From an uncultured Clostridia bacterium (lineage in GTDB: Bacteria > Bacillota > Clostridia > Christensenellales > Borkfalkiaceae): a DNA stretch of 64,000 nt. The DNA lies in NCBI GenBank assembly GCA_944367565.1, contig CALVWR010000006.1, positions 1 through 64,000 of the forward strand. Reading direction: 5' to 3'. Below the pieces are notes generated by a model. The model did not search any database and was not told the DNA's origin. It saw only the letters and a list, made by a program, of their open reading frames with translations. Shown here one piece after another: positions 44,502 through 54,762 of this stretch (the stretch's first letter is position 1; the number at the start of each line of letters is the position of its first letter). Position numbers and translations under genes: made by a program.

Positions 44502-45601
44502 AAGCACTCGGCATCGTTTTTTCCAATATACACGACACAAATCTTCCCGAACTCGTGCGGATGCGGACGCTCGCGTCGATCCCGTTCGGGGGAAGGTACC
44601 GGCTCATCGACTTTGCTCTTTCCAATATGGTCAATTCGGGGATCGACAAGGTCGGCGTGATCACGAAGAGGAATTACCGTTCGCTGATGGATCATGTCGG
44701 GAGCGGAAAGGACTGGGATCTTGCGAGAAAAGACGGGGGGCTTATCATTCTTCCGCCGTTCGGAGACCGGGACAGCGAAGGACTGTACAATTCCCGCCTG
44801 GAAGCGCTCAAGAGCATCACGGATTTTTTGGGACATTGCGACGAAGATTACATCGTAATGACCGATTGCGACAATGTCTGCCGTATCAATTATAACGACG
44901 TGATCGAATACCATCGGATCATGAAAGCGGACATCACGCTGGTTTACAGAAAAGGAAAAGAGGAAGAAGAAAACGCCGTGGAGGTGGAAACCGACGGAAA
45001 CGGAAGGGTGACGAATCTGAAATACGAGCGGGTATCGGAAGGCGGGAAGCAGATCTTTGCGAATATTTATGTGATGAAACGATCTCTGCTGATGAATCTG
45101 ATCATGGATTCGCTTGCGTCGAACTACACGCATTTTACGACCGATCTTCTGGTATGCAATCTGAAGGCGATGCGCGTGATGGGATATGCGCATAAGGGAT
45201 ATTTTGCGGCGATCACGTCGATGCAGTCGTATTACGAGCGGAACATGGATCTGCTTGACGAAAAGAACCGGCACGAATTATTCGGGGATCGGAGCGTATT
45301 TACGAAGATTCGGGACAGCGTGCCGACGAAATACGGGGCGAGCGCGGTGGCAAAGAACGCGTTGATCGCGGACGGATGCATCATCGAAGGAACGGTAGAG
45401 AATTCGGTGCTGTTCCGCGGCGTAAAGGTGGCAAGAGGCTCGGTGGTAAAGAACTGCATACTGATGCAGAACACCGTGTTGGGAGAAAACGTAACGATGA
45501 ACTGTATGATCACGGATAAAAACGTGGTGGTGCGGGACAGGCGGGTGCTTTCGGGAAGCGAAAATCATCCGTTTTACATTCCGAAAGGAAGTATAATATA
45601 A
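44498..45601 (+). CDS. glgD: GlgD, GlgC-like regulatory subunit of ADP-glucose synthesis
   Basis: A 367-residue paralogue of GlgC. It lacks the GGQGSRL nucleotide loop, reading [19 protein letters not shown] there, as expected for the regulatory partner. It keeps [19 protein letters not shown], the central [13 protein letters not shown] and a beta-helix tail. In Bacillus-type systems GlgD raises the activity and stability of GlgC. Sixteen bases separate it from glgA. Confidence 0.94.
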   Translation: MKALGIVFSNIHDTNLPELVRMRTLASIPFGGRYRLIDFALSNMVNSGIDKVGVITKRNYRSLMDHVGSGKDWDLARKDGGLIILPPFGDRDSEGLYNSRLEALKSITDFLGHCDEDYIVMTDCDNVCRINYNDVIEYHRIMKADITLVYRKGKEEEENAVEVETDGNGRVTNLKYERVSEGGKQIFANIYVMKRSLLMNLIMDSLASNYTHFTTDLLVCNLKAMRVMGYAHKGYFAAITSMQSYYERNMDLLDEKNRHELFGDRSVFTKIRDSVPTKYGASAVAKNALIADGCIIEGTVENSVLFRGVKVARGSVVKNCILMQNTVLGENVTMNCMITDKNVVVRDRRVLSGSENHPFYIPKGSII

Positions 45602-45616
45602 GAGAGGAGAGGAAAA

Positions 45617-47197
45617 ATGAGCGAAAAAAAGACGGCGGGTACGGAAAAAACGAGCGGAGCGAAAACGAGCGCGGCAAAGACCGTGAAGAAGAGCGAGACA
45701 AAGACGGCGCCGAAGAAGGCGGCGAAGAAGAGCGCGCCGAAAAAAGCGATGCCGAAAGTGGAAGTGGTAAAAAAGCGCCGGGTGATGATCGCGGCGTCGG
45801 AATGTAATCCGTTTGTCGCCACGGGCGGGCTGGCGGACGTGATCGGATCGCTGCCCAAAGCGTTGGCGAAGAGCGGAAATTATGAAGCGAGCGTGATCAT
45901 GCCGTTATATTATTCGATCAGCCACGATATCAGGAACAAGATGGAATACGTAACGAATTTTTACGTACAGTTGTCGTGGCGGCGGCTGTACTGCGGGGTA
46001 TTCCGTCTGATCGAGAACGGCGTGACGTATTATTTTCTGGATAATGAATATTATTTCAAGAGGGGCGGCGGCATTTACGGATTTTACGATGACGGAGAAA
46101 GGTACGCGTTTTTTTCCAAAGCGGTTTTGGAAACGATCGGCAATCTGGATCTGTTTCCGGACGTATTGCATTGTAACGACTGGCAGACGGCGGCGTGCAT
46201 CATTTATTTGAGAACGCTGTACAACTGGAGCGTGGATTTCAGGAAAATCAGAACGGTATTTACAATTCACAACATAGAATATCAGGGGAAGTTCGGTACG
46301 GAAACGCTGGGCGATCTGTTCGGATTTCCGACGAACATCTATTCCACAGTGGAATTTGACGGGTGCATCAATCTGATGAAGGGAGCGATCGAGCTGGCGG
46401 ACGCGGTGAACACGGTGAGCCCGACGTATGCGGAAGAGATCAAGACGCCGTTGTTTGCGCACGGACTGGACGGAATCATCCGCCGCAACGAGCAGAAAAT
46501 TTCGGGGATTCTGAACGGGATCGATACGGACAGCTACAATCCGGAGACGGACAGAACGCTGTTTGCGAATTATTCGATAAACGATATGAGCGGCAAGGCG
46601 ATATGCAAAGCGGAGCTGCAGAAGCTGCTGGGACTGCCGGTCAGGGCGGACGTACCGATGGTATCGATCATCTCGCGGCTGGTGTCGCATAAGGGGCTGG
46701 ATCTGGTCACGGCGGTGATCGAACAGTTCCTGACGGAGGACGTGCAGGTTGTGATTCTCGGAAAAGGGGACGCGTCGTACGAAAATTATTTTTCGGCGAT
46801 TTCCCGTCATTATCAGGGGAAGTGTTCGGCGGTGATTGCGTTCAATCCCGATCTTTCGAGAAAGATCTATGCGGGGAGCGATTTGTTTCTGATGCCGTCG
46901 AAAGCGGAGCCGTGCGGACTTTCGCAGATGATCGCGGCGCGGTACGGAACGGTTTCCGTCGTGAGAGAGACGGGCGGACTGAACGACAGTATCAAGGCGT
47001 TTAACGGCGAAAGCGGAAACGGATTTACCTTCCGCGATTACAACGCGCACGATATGCTGTATGTCTTGCGTGAAGCGGTGCGCGCCTATCATAGCGACGG
47101 ATGGAGCGAATTGCGGCGTCGGGCGATGGCAAGCGATTTCAGCTGGAAGGTATCGGCGGCGGAATACGAAAAATTATATGCAAAAATAACAGGCTGA
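45617..47197 (+). CDS. glgA: Glycogen synthase with a Lys/Ala-rich N-terminal tail
   Basis: A 526-residue GT5 enzyme that extends alpha-1,4-glucan from ADP-glucose. The catalytic part starts near residue 55 (RRVMIAASECNPF) and has HCNDWQTAACIIYLR, TIHNIEYQGKFG, GILNGIDTDSYNP and the Glu loop PSKAEPCGLSQM. Two oddities stand out. The first 50 residues are almost only Lys, Ala, Thr, Ser and Glu, like a histone H1 or nucleoid-protein tail, and are absent from usual GlgA. The nucleotide-sugar loop, KTGGL in E. coli, reads ATGGL, a variant I believe also occurs in other Clostridia. AGAGGAGAGG precedes the ATG. Confidence 0.94.
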   Translation: MSEKKTAGTEKTSGAKTSAAKTVKKSETKTAPKKAAKKSAPKKAMPKVEVVKKRRVMIAASECNPFVATGGLADVIGSLPKALAKSGNYEASVIMPLYYSISHDIRNKMEYVTNFYVQLSWRRLYCGVFRLIENGVTYYFLDNEYYFKRGGGIYGFYDDGERYAFFSKAVLETIGNLDLFPDVLHCNDWQTAACIIYLRTLYNWSVDFRKIRTVFTIHNIEYQGKFGTETLGDLFGFPTNIYSTVEFDGCINLMKGAIELADAVNTVSPTYAEEIKTPLFAHGLDGIIRRNEQKISGILNGIDTDSYNPETDRTLFANYSINDMSGKAICKAELQKLLGLPVRADVPMVSIISRLVSHKGLDLVTAVIEQFLTEDVQVVILGKGDASYENYFSAISRHYQGKCSAVIAFNPDLSRKIYAGSDLFLMPSKAEPCGLSQMIAARYGTVSVVRETGGLNDSIKAFNGESGNGFTFRDYNAHDMLYVLREAVRAYHSDGWSELRRRAMASDFSWKVSAAEYEKLYAKITG

Positions 47198-47233
47198 ATG
47201 CAAAACGGGCGTCGGCGACACGAGGAGAAGAAA

Positions 47234-49657
47234 ATGAATATGAATTTTACGGAAAAAGACGCGGTTACACTGATCAAAGGGAAACTTTCCCGTTATTTCG
47301 GCGTTTCGATGAAGGAAGCGACGAAAGAACAGTTATATAAAGCGGTGGTCATGTCGGTACGGGACATTCTTCTGGAGAAACGGGATAAGTTTTACAAGAA
47401 ATATCGTTCACAGGAAGGGAAGCGCGTGTATTATCTGTGCATGGAATTTCTGCTCGGGAAGTCGCTGAGGAACAACCTTTACAATCTGGATGCGGAAAAA
47501 GTCTTTTCGGCGGCATTGGCGTCCACGCCGGTAACGCTGGAAGAATTATACGAAATGGAACCGAATGCGGGACTCGGGAACGGCGGACTCGGCAGACTCG
47601 CGGCATGTTTTCTGGACGGGCTGGCGACGCAGGACTATCCCGCGATGGGATATTCGATTTTATACGAATACGGATTATTTGCGCAGAAGATCGTGGACGG
47701 GTGGCAGACGGAACTGCCGGAAGTCTGGTTGCCGAACGGAGAGGTGTGGCTGACGCAGAGGACGGATCTGACGTTCAAGGTGAAGTTTGACGGATACGTC
47801 AAGGAACGCTGGACGGAAAACGGATTGATCGTGGACCACGTCGATGCCAAAGTCGTGGAAGCGCAGGCGTACGACATGATGGTATCGGGGAAAGATTCGG
47901 AAGCGGTGTCGGTACTGCGGTTATGGAAGGCGCAGAACGTGCATGATTTCGACATGAAGTCCTTTTCGCAAGGGGATTATATGCGCGCGATGCAGGACGA
48001 CAACGAAGCGGAACTGATCTCGAAGGTCCTGTATCCGTCGGACGATCATTACGAAGGAAAATCGCTGCGGTTAAAACAGCAGTATCTGCTGGTGTCGGCG
48101 TCGTTGCAGAATATTCTGAAAGACCATATCAGAAGGTACGGCTCGCTCGATCTGCTTCCGTCGATGGCGGCGATTCACATCAACGATACGCATCCTGCGC
48201 TGTGTATACCGGAGCTGATGCGCCTTCTGATGGACGAACACGGATACACGTGGGAACGCGCGTGGGACATCGTGACGCGTACGGTCGCATATACGAATCA
48301 TACCGTGATGAGCGAGGCGCTGGAAAAGTGGAACGAAGATCTCGTGCAACGCAGATTGCCGCGGATTTATTCGATTCTCAAGGAGATCAACCAGCGGTTT
48401 TGCGGGGAGATGTGGCAGCGGTTTCCCGGCGATTGGGATAAGATCGACAGGATGTCGGTGTTCTCGCACGGTCAGGTGAAGATGGCGAATCTGAGCGTGG
48501 TGGCGTCGCACAAGGTAAACGGGGTTTCTGCGTTACATTCGGAGATCATCAAAAAGAGCATCTTCAAGGATTTTTACGACGTATGGCCGGAGAAATTCAC
48601 GAACGTCACCAACGGCATCGCGCATCGGCGGTGGCTGTGCCAGGCGAATCCGGAGCTTAGCGAACTTCTGAGCGACTGCATCGGGAACGGGTACGTTGCG
48701 GATGCGGAACGGCTTGCGGATTTCAAGAAATTTGAAAACGACAAGAGCGTACTGAAACGGCTGAACGAGATCAAGAGGATCAAGAAGGAGCAGTTTTGCG
48801 CGTATGTCAAGAAGACGTCCGGAAAAACGCTCGATCCCGATTCGCTGTTTGACGTACAGGCAAAGCGGCTGCACGAATACAAGCGGCAGCTGATGAACGC
48901 GATGCATATCATTTCGCTTTATAACGAACTGAAGGAGAATCCGGAACTCGACGTCCAGCCGAGGACGTTTATCTTCGGCGCGAAAGCGGCGCCCGGGTAT
49001 TATTTTGCGAAAGAGATCATCAAGCTCATCTGGTTTTTGGGGGAAGAGATCCGCAAAGATCCCGTAATTCAAAAGAAGCTGAACGTGATATTCATGGAAA
49101 ACTATTCGGTATCCATGGCGGAGCAGATGATGCCCGCGGCGGAGATCAGCGAACAGATCTCGCAGGCGGGAAAGGAAGCGAGCGGCACGGGAAACATGAA
49201 ATTCATGATCAACGGCGCGCTGACGGTGGGGACGCTGGACGGCGCAAACGTGGAGATGCAGGAGGCGTGCGGCGCGGAAAACATCTTTATTTTCGGACTT
49301 ACGGCGCAGGAAGTGGAAAACCTTTGGAAACGCGGATATAACGCTACGGAATATTACAGTTTAAATCCGCGGCTGGAGAAAGTGCTGGACAGTCTGAACA
49401 AAGGATTCAACGGGAAGTCGTTTGCAAACATCTCTTCGTATCTGGTGAAGGGCAGTCCGGTTGCGGATCCGTATATGTGCATGGCGGACTTCGGCGCGTA
49501 CTGCGACATTCATCAGAAGGCGCTCGAACAATACAAAGACAAAATGAAATGGGCGAAGATGTCGCTTAACAACATCGCGGCGGCGGGCAGATTCTCCGCA
49601 GACAGAAGCGTCCGCGAATATGCCCAGAATATCTGGGGACTCAAACAGATCAGATAA
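47234..49657 (+). CDS. glgP: Glycogen/starch/maltodextrin phosphorylase
   Basis: An 807-residue GT35 enzyme that releases glucose 1-phosphate from glycogen ends. It has the N-terminal YYLCMEFLLGKSLRNNL, NAGLGNGGLGRLAACFLD and the pyridoxal-phosphate site EASGTGNMKFMINGALTVGTLDGANVEM near residue 650. AKRLHEYKRQLMN is also family-typical. I start at ATG 47234, behind GAGGAG; an in-frame start 12 codons earlier has no ribosome site. It is 11 bases before the GH13 gene. Confidence 0.96.
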   Translation: MNMNFTEKDAVTLIKGKLSRYFGVSMKEATKEQLYKAVVMSVRDILLEKRDKFYKKYRSQEGKRVYYLCMEFLLGKSLRNNLYNLDAEKVFSAALASTPVTLEELYEMEPNAGLGNGGLGRLAACFLDGLATQDYPAMGYSILYEYGLFAQKIVDGWQTELPEVWLPNGEVWLTQRTDLTFKVKFDGYVKERWTENGLIVDHVDAKVVEAQAYDMMVSGKDSEAVSVLRLWKAQNVHDFDMKSFSQGDYMRAMQDDNEAELISKVLYPSDDHYEGKSLRLKQQYLLVSASLQNILKDHIRRYGSLDLLPSMAAIHINDTHPALCIPELMRLLMDEHGYTWERAWDIVTRTVAYTNHTVMSEALEKWNEDLVQRRLPRIYSILKEINQRFCGEMWQRFPGDWDKIDRMSVFSHGQVKMANLSVVASHKVNGVSALHSEIIKKSIFKDFYDVWPEKFTNVTNGIAHRRWLCQANPELSELLSDCIGNGYVADAERLADFKKFENDKSVLKRLNEIKRIKKEQFCAYVKKTSGKTLDPDSLFDVQAKRLHEYKRQLMNAMHIISLYNELKENPELDVQPRTFIFGAKAAPGYYFAKEIIKLIWFLGEEIRKDPVIQKKLNVIFMENYSVSMAEQMMPAAEISEQISQAGKEASGTGNMKFMINGALTVGTLDGANVEMQEACGAENIFIFGLTAQEVENLWKRGYNATEYYSLNPRLEKVLDSLNKGFNGKSFANISSYLVKGSPVADPYMCMADFGAYCDIHQKALEQYKDKMKWAKMSLNNIAAAGRFSADRSVREYAQNIWGLKQIR

Positions 49658-49668
49658 AAGGGAAGATT

Positions 49669-51474
49669 ATGAAATACTATTTCAATCCGCTGGACGTGCG
49701 TTGCAAAACGGTAACGGGCGGGGCGGAACGGAAAACGCCGGTCGGGTTCCGGGTATACAGCGACGCGTCGACGTGTGAACTCGTGATCCGCAAGGACGGG
49801 GTAAACGACAGCTGTTATTGCGAAATGACGGGAGAGGGCGGAAGTTTTCGCTACGAACTTACGCTGAACGACGCCGGGTTGTATTGGTATTACTTCCGGC
49901 TGGATAAAAAATATTACATCGGCGCGGGGGAGGGGCTGAACGCCGTCGCGTCGGTGAATCCGCGGGCGTATCAGCTGACCGTTTACGCGCCTTACGAAAC
50001 GCCGGAGTGGATCCGTGGCGGCGCGGTATACCAGATTTTTCCGGATCGGTTTTTCAAGAGCGGGAAAATCGTCAGGAAAGCGGGAAGGATCTATCACGAA
50101 TCGTGGGACGAACTGCCCGTATACGCGCCGAACAGGGACGGAAAAGTGCTGAATAACGACTTTTTCGGCGGCAATTTTGCGGGAATCGCGGAAAAGCTCG
50201 ATTATCTCGCGTCGCTCGGAATCACGGCGATCTATCTGAATCCGGTTTTTGAAGCATACAGCAATCATCGTTACGATACCGGCGATTTTATGAAATTTGA
50301 CGAAACGCTGGGTACGGAAGAGGAATTCAGAACGCTTTTGCAAGAGGCGGCGGCGCGCGGGATTCGCGTCATTCTGGACGGAGTCTTCAACCATACGGGA
50401 TCGGACAGCCGGTATTTCAACAAATACGCAACGTATGATTCCGTCGGGGCGTATCAGAGCAAGGATTCGCCGTATTACGGCTGGTATCAGTTTATCGAAT
50501 ATCCGGACAAGTATGCGTCGTGGTGGGGGTTCGACACCTTGCCCGGCGTCAACGAGAGCAATGCGGGGTATGAAAAATTTATCACGGGCAAAGACGGCGT
50601 GATCGCACATTATCTCGATATGGGGATTGCGGGCTGGCGTCTGGACGTTGCGGACGAATTGCCGGACGAATTTTTGCAGAAGATTCGCGCTGCGGCGAAG
50701 AGCGCGAAGGCGGATGCCCTGTTGCTGGGCGAAGTCTGGGAGGACGCCTCCAACAAGGTTTCCTATAATGTCAGAAGAAAATATCTGCAGGGCGGCGAGC
50801 TGGACGGGACGATCAATTATCCGTTCATGCGCGCGGCGATCCGGTTTGTGCGGGACAAGGACGCGCGTGCCTTTGTCAATCATATCAGAACGCAGATCGA
50901 TCATTATCCGAAGCAGAGTCTCGACGTCTGCCTGAACGTGCTGGGCACGCACGATACGTTGCGAATTCTGACGGCGCTGGCGACGGGAACGCCCAAGACG
51001 GAAGACAAAGAGACGTGGGCGGCGTTCCGTCTGGAGGGAAAGGAATACGCCGAAGCGAAACGCCGGCTGAAGATCGCGTCGCTTTTGCAATATACGGTAC
51101 CCGGGGTGCCGTGCCTGTATTACGGGGACGAAGCGGGGATGCAGGGATATAAAGATCCGCTCAACCGAATGCCGTATCCGTGGGGAAAAGAAGATGCCGA
51201 ACTCGTGCAGTGGTATGCGTTTCTCGGCAGATTGCGCAGACTTTCGCCGTTTGCCGGAGGGGAATACCGCGAACTGTATGCCGACCGCCGCGCGGTGGTG
51301 TACGAGCGGAGAAAGGACGACGAAGCCGTGATCGTTGCAATCAACATGGGCAACAACGAATACGCGTTGCGCTTTGACGGCGAGATTTATGAGCTGATTT
51401 CGGGAAAGAAAAAGAAAAACCGTGCCGTTCTCGGTCCGGGATCGTTCGGCGTATACGCGGCGGAAAAGATATGA
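49669..51474 (+). CDS. GH13 alpha-glucan hydrolase, neopullulanase or cyclomaltodextrinase type
   Basis: A 601-residue intracellular GH13 enzyme (no signal peptide). Residues about 1-110 form an N-terminal beta domain like that of neopullulanase/cyclomaltodextrinase. The barrel shows YQIFPDRF, GITAIYLNPVFEAYSNHRYDTGD, DGVFNHTG, nucleophile Asp in GWRLDVADE near residue 325, acid Glu in LLGEVWED near 354, and HDT in LGTHDTLRI. The C-terminal domain is short. It probably trims linear or branched maltodextrins left by GlgP; exact specificity cannot be read. The end overlaps alkD by four bases. Confidence 0.9.
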   Translation: MKYYFNPLDVRCKTVTGGAERKTPVGFRVYSDASTCELVIRKDGVNDSCYCEMTGEGGSFRYELTLNDAGLYWYYFRLDKKYYIGAGEGLNAVASVNPRAYQLTVYAPYETPEWIRGGAVYQIFPDRFFKSGKIVRKAGRIYHESWDELPVYAPNRDGKVLNNDFFGGNFAGIAEKLDYLASLGITAIYLNPVFEAYSNHRYDTGDFMKFDETLGTEEEFRTLLQEAAARGIRVILDGVFNHTGSDSRYFNKYATYDSVGAYQSKDSPYYGWYQFIEYPDKYASWWGFDTLPGVNESNAGYEKFITGKDGVIAHYLDMGIAGWRLDVADELPDEFLQKIRAAAKSAKADALLLGEVWEDASNKVSYNVRRKYLQGGELDGTINYPFMRAAIRFVRDKDARAFVNHIRTQIDHYPKQSLDVCLNVLGTHDTLRILTALATGTPKTEDKETWAAFRLEGKEYAEAKRRLKIASLLQYTVPGVPCLYYGDEAGMQGYKDPLNRMPYPWGKEDAELVQWYAFLGRLRRLSPFAGGEYRELYADRRAVVYERRKDDEAVIVAINMGNNEYALRFDGEIYELISGKKKKNRAVLGPGSFGVYAAEKI

Positions 51475-52166
51475 CATACGAGGAAGTCGTATCGGAAATT
51501 GCCGCGATTTCGAGCGGGGAAATGAAACGTTTTACCGAAAAACTCACGCCTACGCAGGACTATGTCTACGGGGTGCGCGTGCCCGATCTGCGGGCGCTGG
51601 CAAAGAGGATCCGCGAAGAGAGCGAAGCGTTTCTGGCGCATGAAAAACACTCTCTGGAAGAGAAAATGCTTCACGGTTTCATTCTCTGTTACCGCAAGCG
51701 GGATTTTGCGCAGTTCAGGAAGGATATCCTTGCATTTGTACCGATGATCGACAACTGGGCGGTCTGCGATTGCGTGGCGGCGACGTGCAAAGCGGTGGGC
51801 AGAAACAGGGACTTATTTTCTGCGGACATAGAGAGGCTTGCGGAAAGCGAGCAGCCGTTTGCGCGGCGGTTTGCGTCGGTGTTGCTGTTGGATTATTATA
51901 CGGAAGAAAAATATGCGCCGCTGATTTTTTCGGTTTGCGAAAGGATAAAGCGCGGAGAATATTATGTGGATATGGCAATCGCGTGGCTGTTGAGCGTATG
52001 CTATGTCAAAATGGGCGATCTGACGGGGAAATATCTGGCGGAATGTACGTTGGAAGAGAGCGTTCTCAAGAAGACGGAGCGTAAGATTCTGGAAAGTTTC
52101 CGCGTGAGCGAAGAAGAAAAAAGAAAAATCAGGAAAGACGGAGTGAGGCATTTGATATGGAGATAA
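51471..52166 (+). CDS. alkD: DNA alkylation repair glycosylase, AlkD-like
   Basis: A 231-residue protein of HEAT-like helical repeats. AlkD enzymes remove positively charged 3-methyl- and 7-methylpurines. VYGVRVPDLRALAKRI at the N terminus and IDNWAVCDC near residue 100, with the conserved Trp and Asp, are family features; RFASVLLLDYY and AIAWLLS follow. It overlaps the GH13 gene upstream and tex downstream by ten bases. Confidence 0.85.
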   Translation: MTYEEVVSEIAAISSGEMKRFTEKLTPTQDYVYGVRVPDLRALAKRIREESEAFLAHEKHSLEEKMLHGFILCYRKRDFAQFRKDILAFVPMIDNWAVCDCVAATCKAVGRNRDLFSADIERLAESEQPFARRFASVLLLDYYTEEKYAPLIFSVCERIKRGEYYVDMAIAWLLSVCYVKMGDLTGKYLAECTLEESVLKKTERKILESFRVSEEEKRKIRKDGVRHLIWR

Positions 52167-54331
52167 GCGCAAGGCTTGCCGAAGAATTTAAAATCAAACC
52201 CGCGTATGCGGAAAATATCGTGAAACTGATCGACGACGGGAACACGATACCGTTTATCGCGCGATACAGAAAGGAGATGCACGGGAATCTGGACGATCAG
52301 ATTCTGAGGGAATTTGCCGACAGACTGACGTATTTAAGGAATCTGGAGAAGCGGAAAGGAGAAGTCGGCGGCGCGATCGAAGAGCAGGGCAAGATGACAA
52401 AAGAGATCGCCGCGGCGCTGGCAGAGGCGAAGACGCTGACGGAGGTGGAAGATATTTACCGTCCGTACAAGCAGAAAAAGAAGACGCGCGCGACGGTGGC
52501 GATGGCAAAGGGGCTGGAGCCGCTTGCCGACATCATACAGGCGCAGACCGTCACGGAAGGGACGGCTCAAGAGCTTGCCGCGCCGTATATCAGTGAAGAA
52601 AAGGGCGTAAAGAGCGCGAAAGAGGCGTTGGACGGCGCGAAGGACATCATCGCGGAACGGATCTCCGACGAAGCGGAATTGCGGAAGAAATTGCGGCGGA
52701 TCATGCTGAAGCAAGGGGAAATTTCCACAAAACTTTCGGAGGATAAGGAAAACGCCGGGACATACGAGATGTATCGCGATTATGCGGAGCCGGTATCGGA
52801 GATCAAAAGCCATCGCGTTCTGGCGATCAACCGCGGGGAAGCGGAAGGCTGCCTGAAGGTAAAGATCGAATTCGACAAGGCTTTCGGAACGCGGATCTGC
52901 TGCGCATACGCGGTGAAGCCGGGGTCGGTGACGTCGCACTTGGTGGAAGAAGCGGCGGCGGACGCGTACGAGCGGCTGATTTTTCCCTCTCTGGAACGGG
53001 AAATCCGCGCGTATCTGACGGAGCAGGCGTCGGAACAGGCGATCAAAATGTTTGAAGTCAACCTGCGCCCCTTACTGATGCAGCCGCCTCTCAAGGGGAA
53101 GGTGGTGCTCGGGTACGATCCGGCATACAGAACGGGGTGTAAACTTGCGGTGGTCAATCCGCAGGGGACGGTGCTTTATAAGACGGTGATTTATCCCACG
53201 CCGCCGCACAATAAAGTGGCGGAATCGGCGGAAATTCTGAAGAAGATCATCCGGCAATACGGCGTGGAAGTGATTTCCATCGGGAACGGAACGGCGTCGA
53301 AGGAATCGGAGATTTTCGTGGCGCAGACGCTGAAGGAGCTCGGCATGAACGTATCGTACATCGTCGTGAGCGAAGCGGGGGCGTCGGTCTATTCGGCGTC
53401 GAAGCTGGGTGCGGAGGAATTTCCCGATTACGACGTTGCGGAGCGGAGCGCGGTATCGATCGCGCGGCGCTTACAGGACCCGCTGGCGGAGCTGATCAAG
53501 ATCGATCCGAAATCGATCGGCGTGGGGCAGTATCAGCACGATATGCCGCAAAACCGTCTGGACAGCGTGCTGGAAGGGGTGCTGGAAGATTGTGTGAACA
53601 GCGTCGGCGTGGATCTGAATACGGCGAGCGTATCGCTTTTGAAATACGTCGCGGGACTCAATGCGGGGATTGCGAAAAACATCGTCAAATACCGCGATGA
53701 AAACGGGAGATTCCGTACGCGGAAGGAAATTCTGAACGTGAGCAAGCTCGGGGAAAAGGCGTTCGAGCAGTGCGCCGGATTTCTGCGGATTTCCGACGGG
53801 GAGAACATTCTCGACAACACGGCGGTACATCCCGAATCGTATAAGAGCGCGGAAGCCTTGCTTGCTCTGTTCGGGTATACGGACGAAGATGTGCGTGAGG
53901 GAAAAATCAAGGATCTGCCGGATCGTATCCGTCAGAAAGGCGAAGAGAGCGTTGCGGCGGCGTGCGGAATGGGCGTACCTACGATGCGCGACGTCGTTGC
54001 CGAGCTTCTGAAGCCCGGCAGAGACATCCGGGACGCGTTGCCGAAGCCGGTATTGCGTGCGGACATCATGAATATCGGAGATCTGAAAGTCGGCATGGAG
54101 CTGACGGGAACGGTGCGGAACGTGGCGGATTTCGGGGTATTTGTGGATATCGGCGTGCATCAGGACGGACTTGTGCATATATCGGAGATCACGGATAAAT
54201 TCATCAGGCATCCGAGCGACGTGCTGAAAGTGGGGCAGATCGTGAAGGTCAGGGTGATCGGCGTGGATCTGAAGCGCAACAGAATCGCGCTTTCCATGAA
54301 GAGTATGGAGAAACAGAAGAAAAACGCTTGA
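52157..54331 (+). CDS. tex: Tex-family RNA-binding protein
   Basis: A 724-residue relative of the eukaryotic Spt6 core. N-terminal helix-turn-helix segments begin with IPFIARYRKEMHGNLDD. A YqgF-like nuclease-fold domain is near residues 320-450 (LGYDPAYRTGCKLAVV), then a helix-hairpin-helix unit (LNTASVSLLKYVAGLNAGIAKNIV) and a C-terminal S1 domain near 645-715 (VGMELTGTVRNVADFGVFVDIGVHQDGLVHIS). Tex proteins associate with nucleic acids and affect transcription or RNA turnover. The promoter of acpP begins inside its stop codon. Confidence 0.95.
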   Translation: MEISARLAEEFKIKPAYAENIVKLIDDGNTIPFIARYRKEMHGNLDDQILREFADRLTYLRNLEKRKGEVGGAIEEQGKMTKEIAAALAEAKTLTEVEDIYRPYKQKKKTRATVAMAKGLEPLADIIQAQTVTEGTAQELAAPYISEEKGVKSAKEALDGAKDIIAERISDEAELRKKLRRIMLKQGEISTKLSEDKENAGTYEMYRDYAEPVSEIKSHRVLAINRGEAEGCLKVKIEFDKAFGTRICCAYAVKPGSVTSHLVEEAAADAYERLIFPSLEREIRAYLTEQASEQAIKMFEVNLRPLLMQPPLKGKVVLGYDPAYRTGCKLAVVNPQGTVLYKTVIYPTPPHNKVAESAEILKKIIRQYGVEVISIGNGTASKESEIFVAQTLKELGMNVSYIVVSEAGASVYSASKLGAEEFPDYDVAERSAVSIARRLQDPLAELIKIDPKSIGVGQYQHDMPQNRLDSVLEGVLEDCVNSVGVDLNTASVSLLKYVAGLNAGIAKNIVKYRDENGRFRTRKEILNVSKLGEKAFEQCAGFLRISDGENILDNTAVHPESYKSAEALLALFGYTDEDVREGKIKDLPDRIRQKGEESVAAACGMGVPTMRDVVAELLKPGRDIRDALPKPVLRADIMNIGDLKVGMELTGTVRNVADFGVFVDIGVHQDGLVHISEITDKFIRHPSDVLKVGQIVKVRVIGVDLKRNRIALSMKSMEKQKKNA

Positions 54332-54356
54332 CAGGAACGCGCAATTATATTAAAAT
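54328..54356 (+). promoter_or_regulatory. SigA-type promoter of acpP
   Basis: Consensus TTGACA (54328-54333) overlaps the tex stop codon, and TAAAAT (54351-54356) follows after 17 bases. The start is 29 bases further on, after TGGAGGT. Confidence 0.75.
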
Positions 54357-54384
54357 CTATAATATATTCTGGAGGTTAGGATAG

Positions 54385-54618
54385 ATGGTAGGAATAGATA
54401 AAGTCAAGGAGCTTCTGGCGGCGCAGCTGAATATTCCGGCGGAGAGCATCGATGAAGGGAAAGAAATCGTGAAGGATCTCGGGGCGGATTCGCTGGATAT
54501 CGTCGAAATGCTGATGACGTTGGAAGAAGAATACGGGATTACCATTCCGGATGAAGAGACCGTGGATATCAAGACGGTAGGGGACATCGTGAACATTCTC
54601 GGCAAATACGTAAAGTAA
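54385..54618 (+). CDS. acpP: Acyl carrier protein
   Basis: A 77-residue acidic four-helix protein that carries fatty-acyl chains on a phosphopantetheine arm. The attachment Ser is in GADSLDIVEM near residue 35. The rest, LEEEYGITIPDEE, fits the canonical fatty-acid ACP. It has its own promoter and no fab genes adjacent, which is unusual but not rare. Confidence 0.95.
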   Translation: MVGIDKVKELLAAQLNIPAESIDEGKEIVKDLGADSLDIVEMLMTLEEEYGITIPDEETVDIKTVGDIVNILGKYVK

Positions 54619-54655
54619 AGAAAAGCGGCGGCGCGAAGCTGCCGTTTTCGATTTT
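54619..54655 (+). terminator. Probable terminator of acpP
   Basis: CGGCGGC and GCTGCCG pair with a G-U and one bulge around GCGAA, flanked by AAAA on the left and TTTT on the right. Weaker than the other terminators here. Confidence 0.55.
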
Positions 54656-54706
54656 AAAGGAGCGGCGGAGAGGAGCGGCCGCAATTTTGATTTTCAAGAG
54701 GAAGTA

Positions 54707-54734
54707 GCATAAAAGCGGAGAAACGGCATATATT
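54707..54734 (+). promoter_or_regulatory. Possible SigE-type (early mother-cell) promoter
   Basis: GCATAAA (54707-54713), 13 bases, then CATATATT (54727-54734). Bacillus SigE sites read KMATATT-N13/14-CATACAHT; the match is 5 of 7 and 7 of 8. It is 28 bases before the next start codon. Confidence 0.4.
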
Positions 54735-54762
54735 GAATTAAGAAACGAAAAGGAGGAAAACA

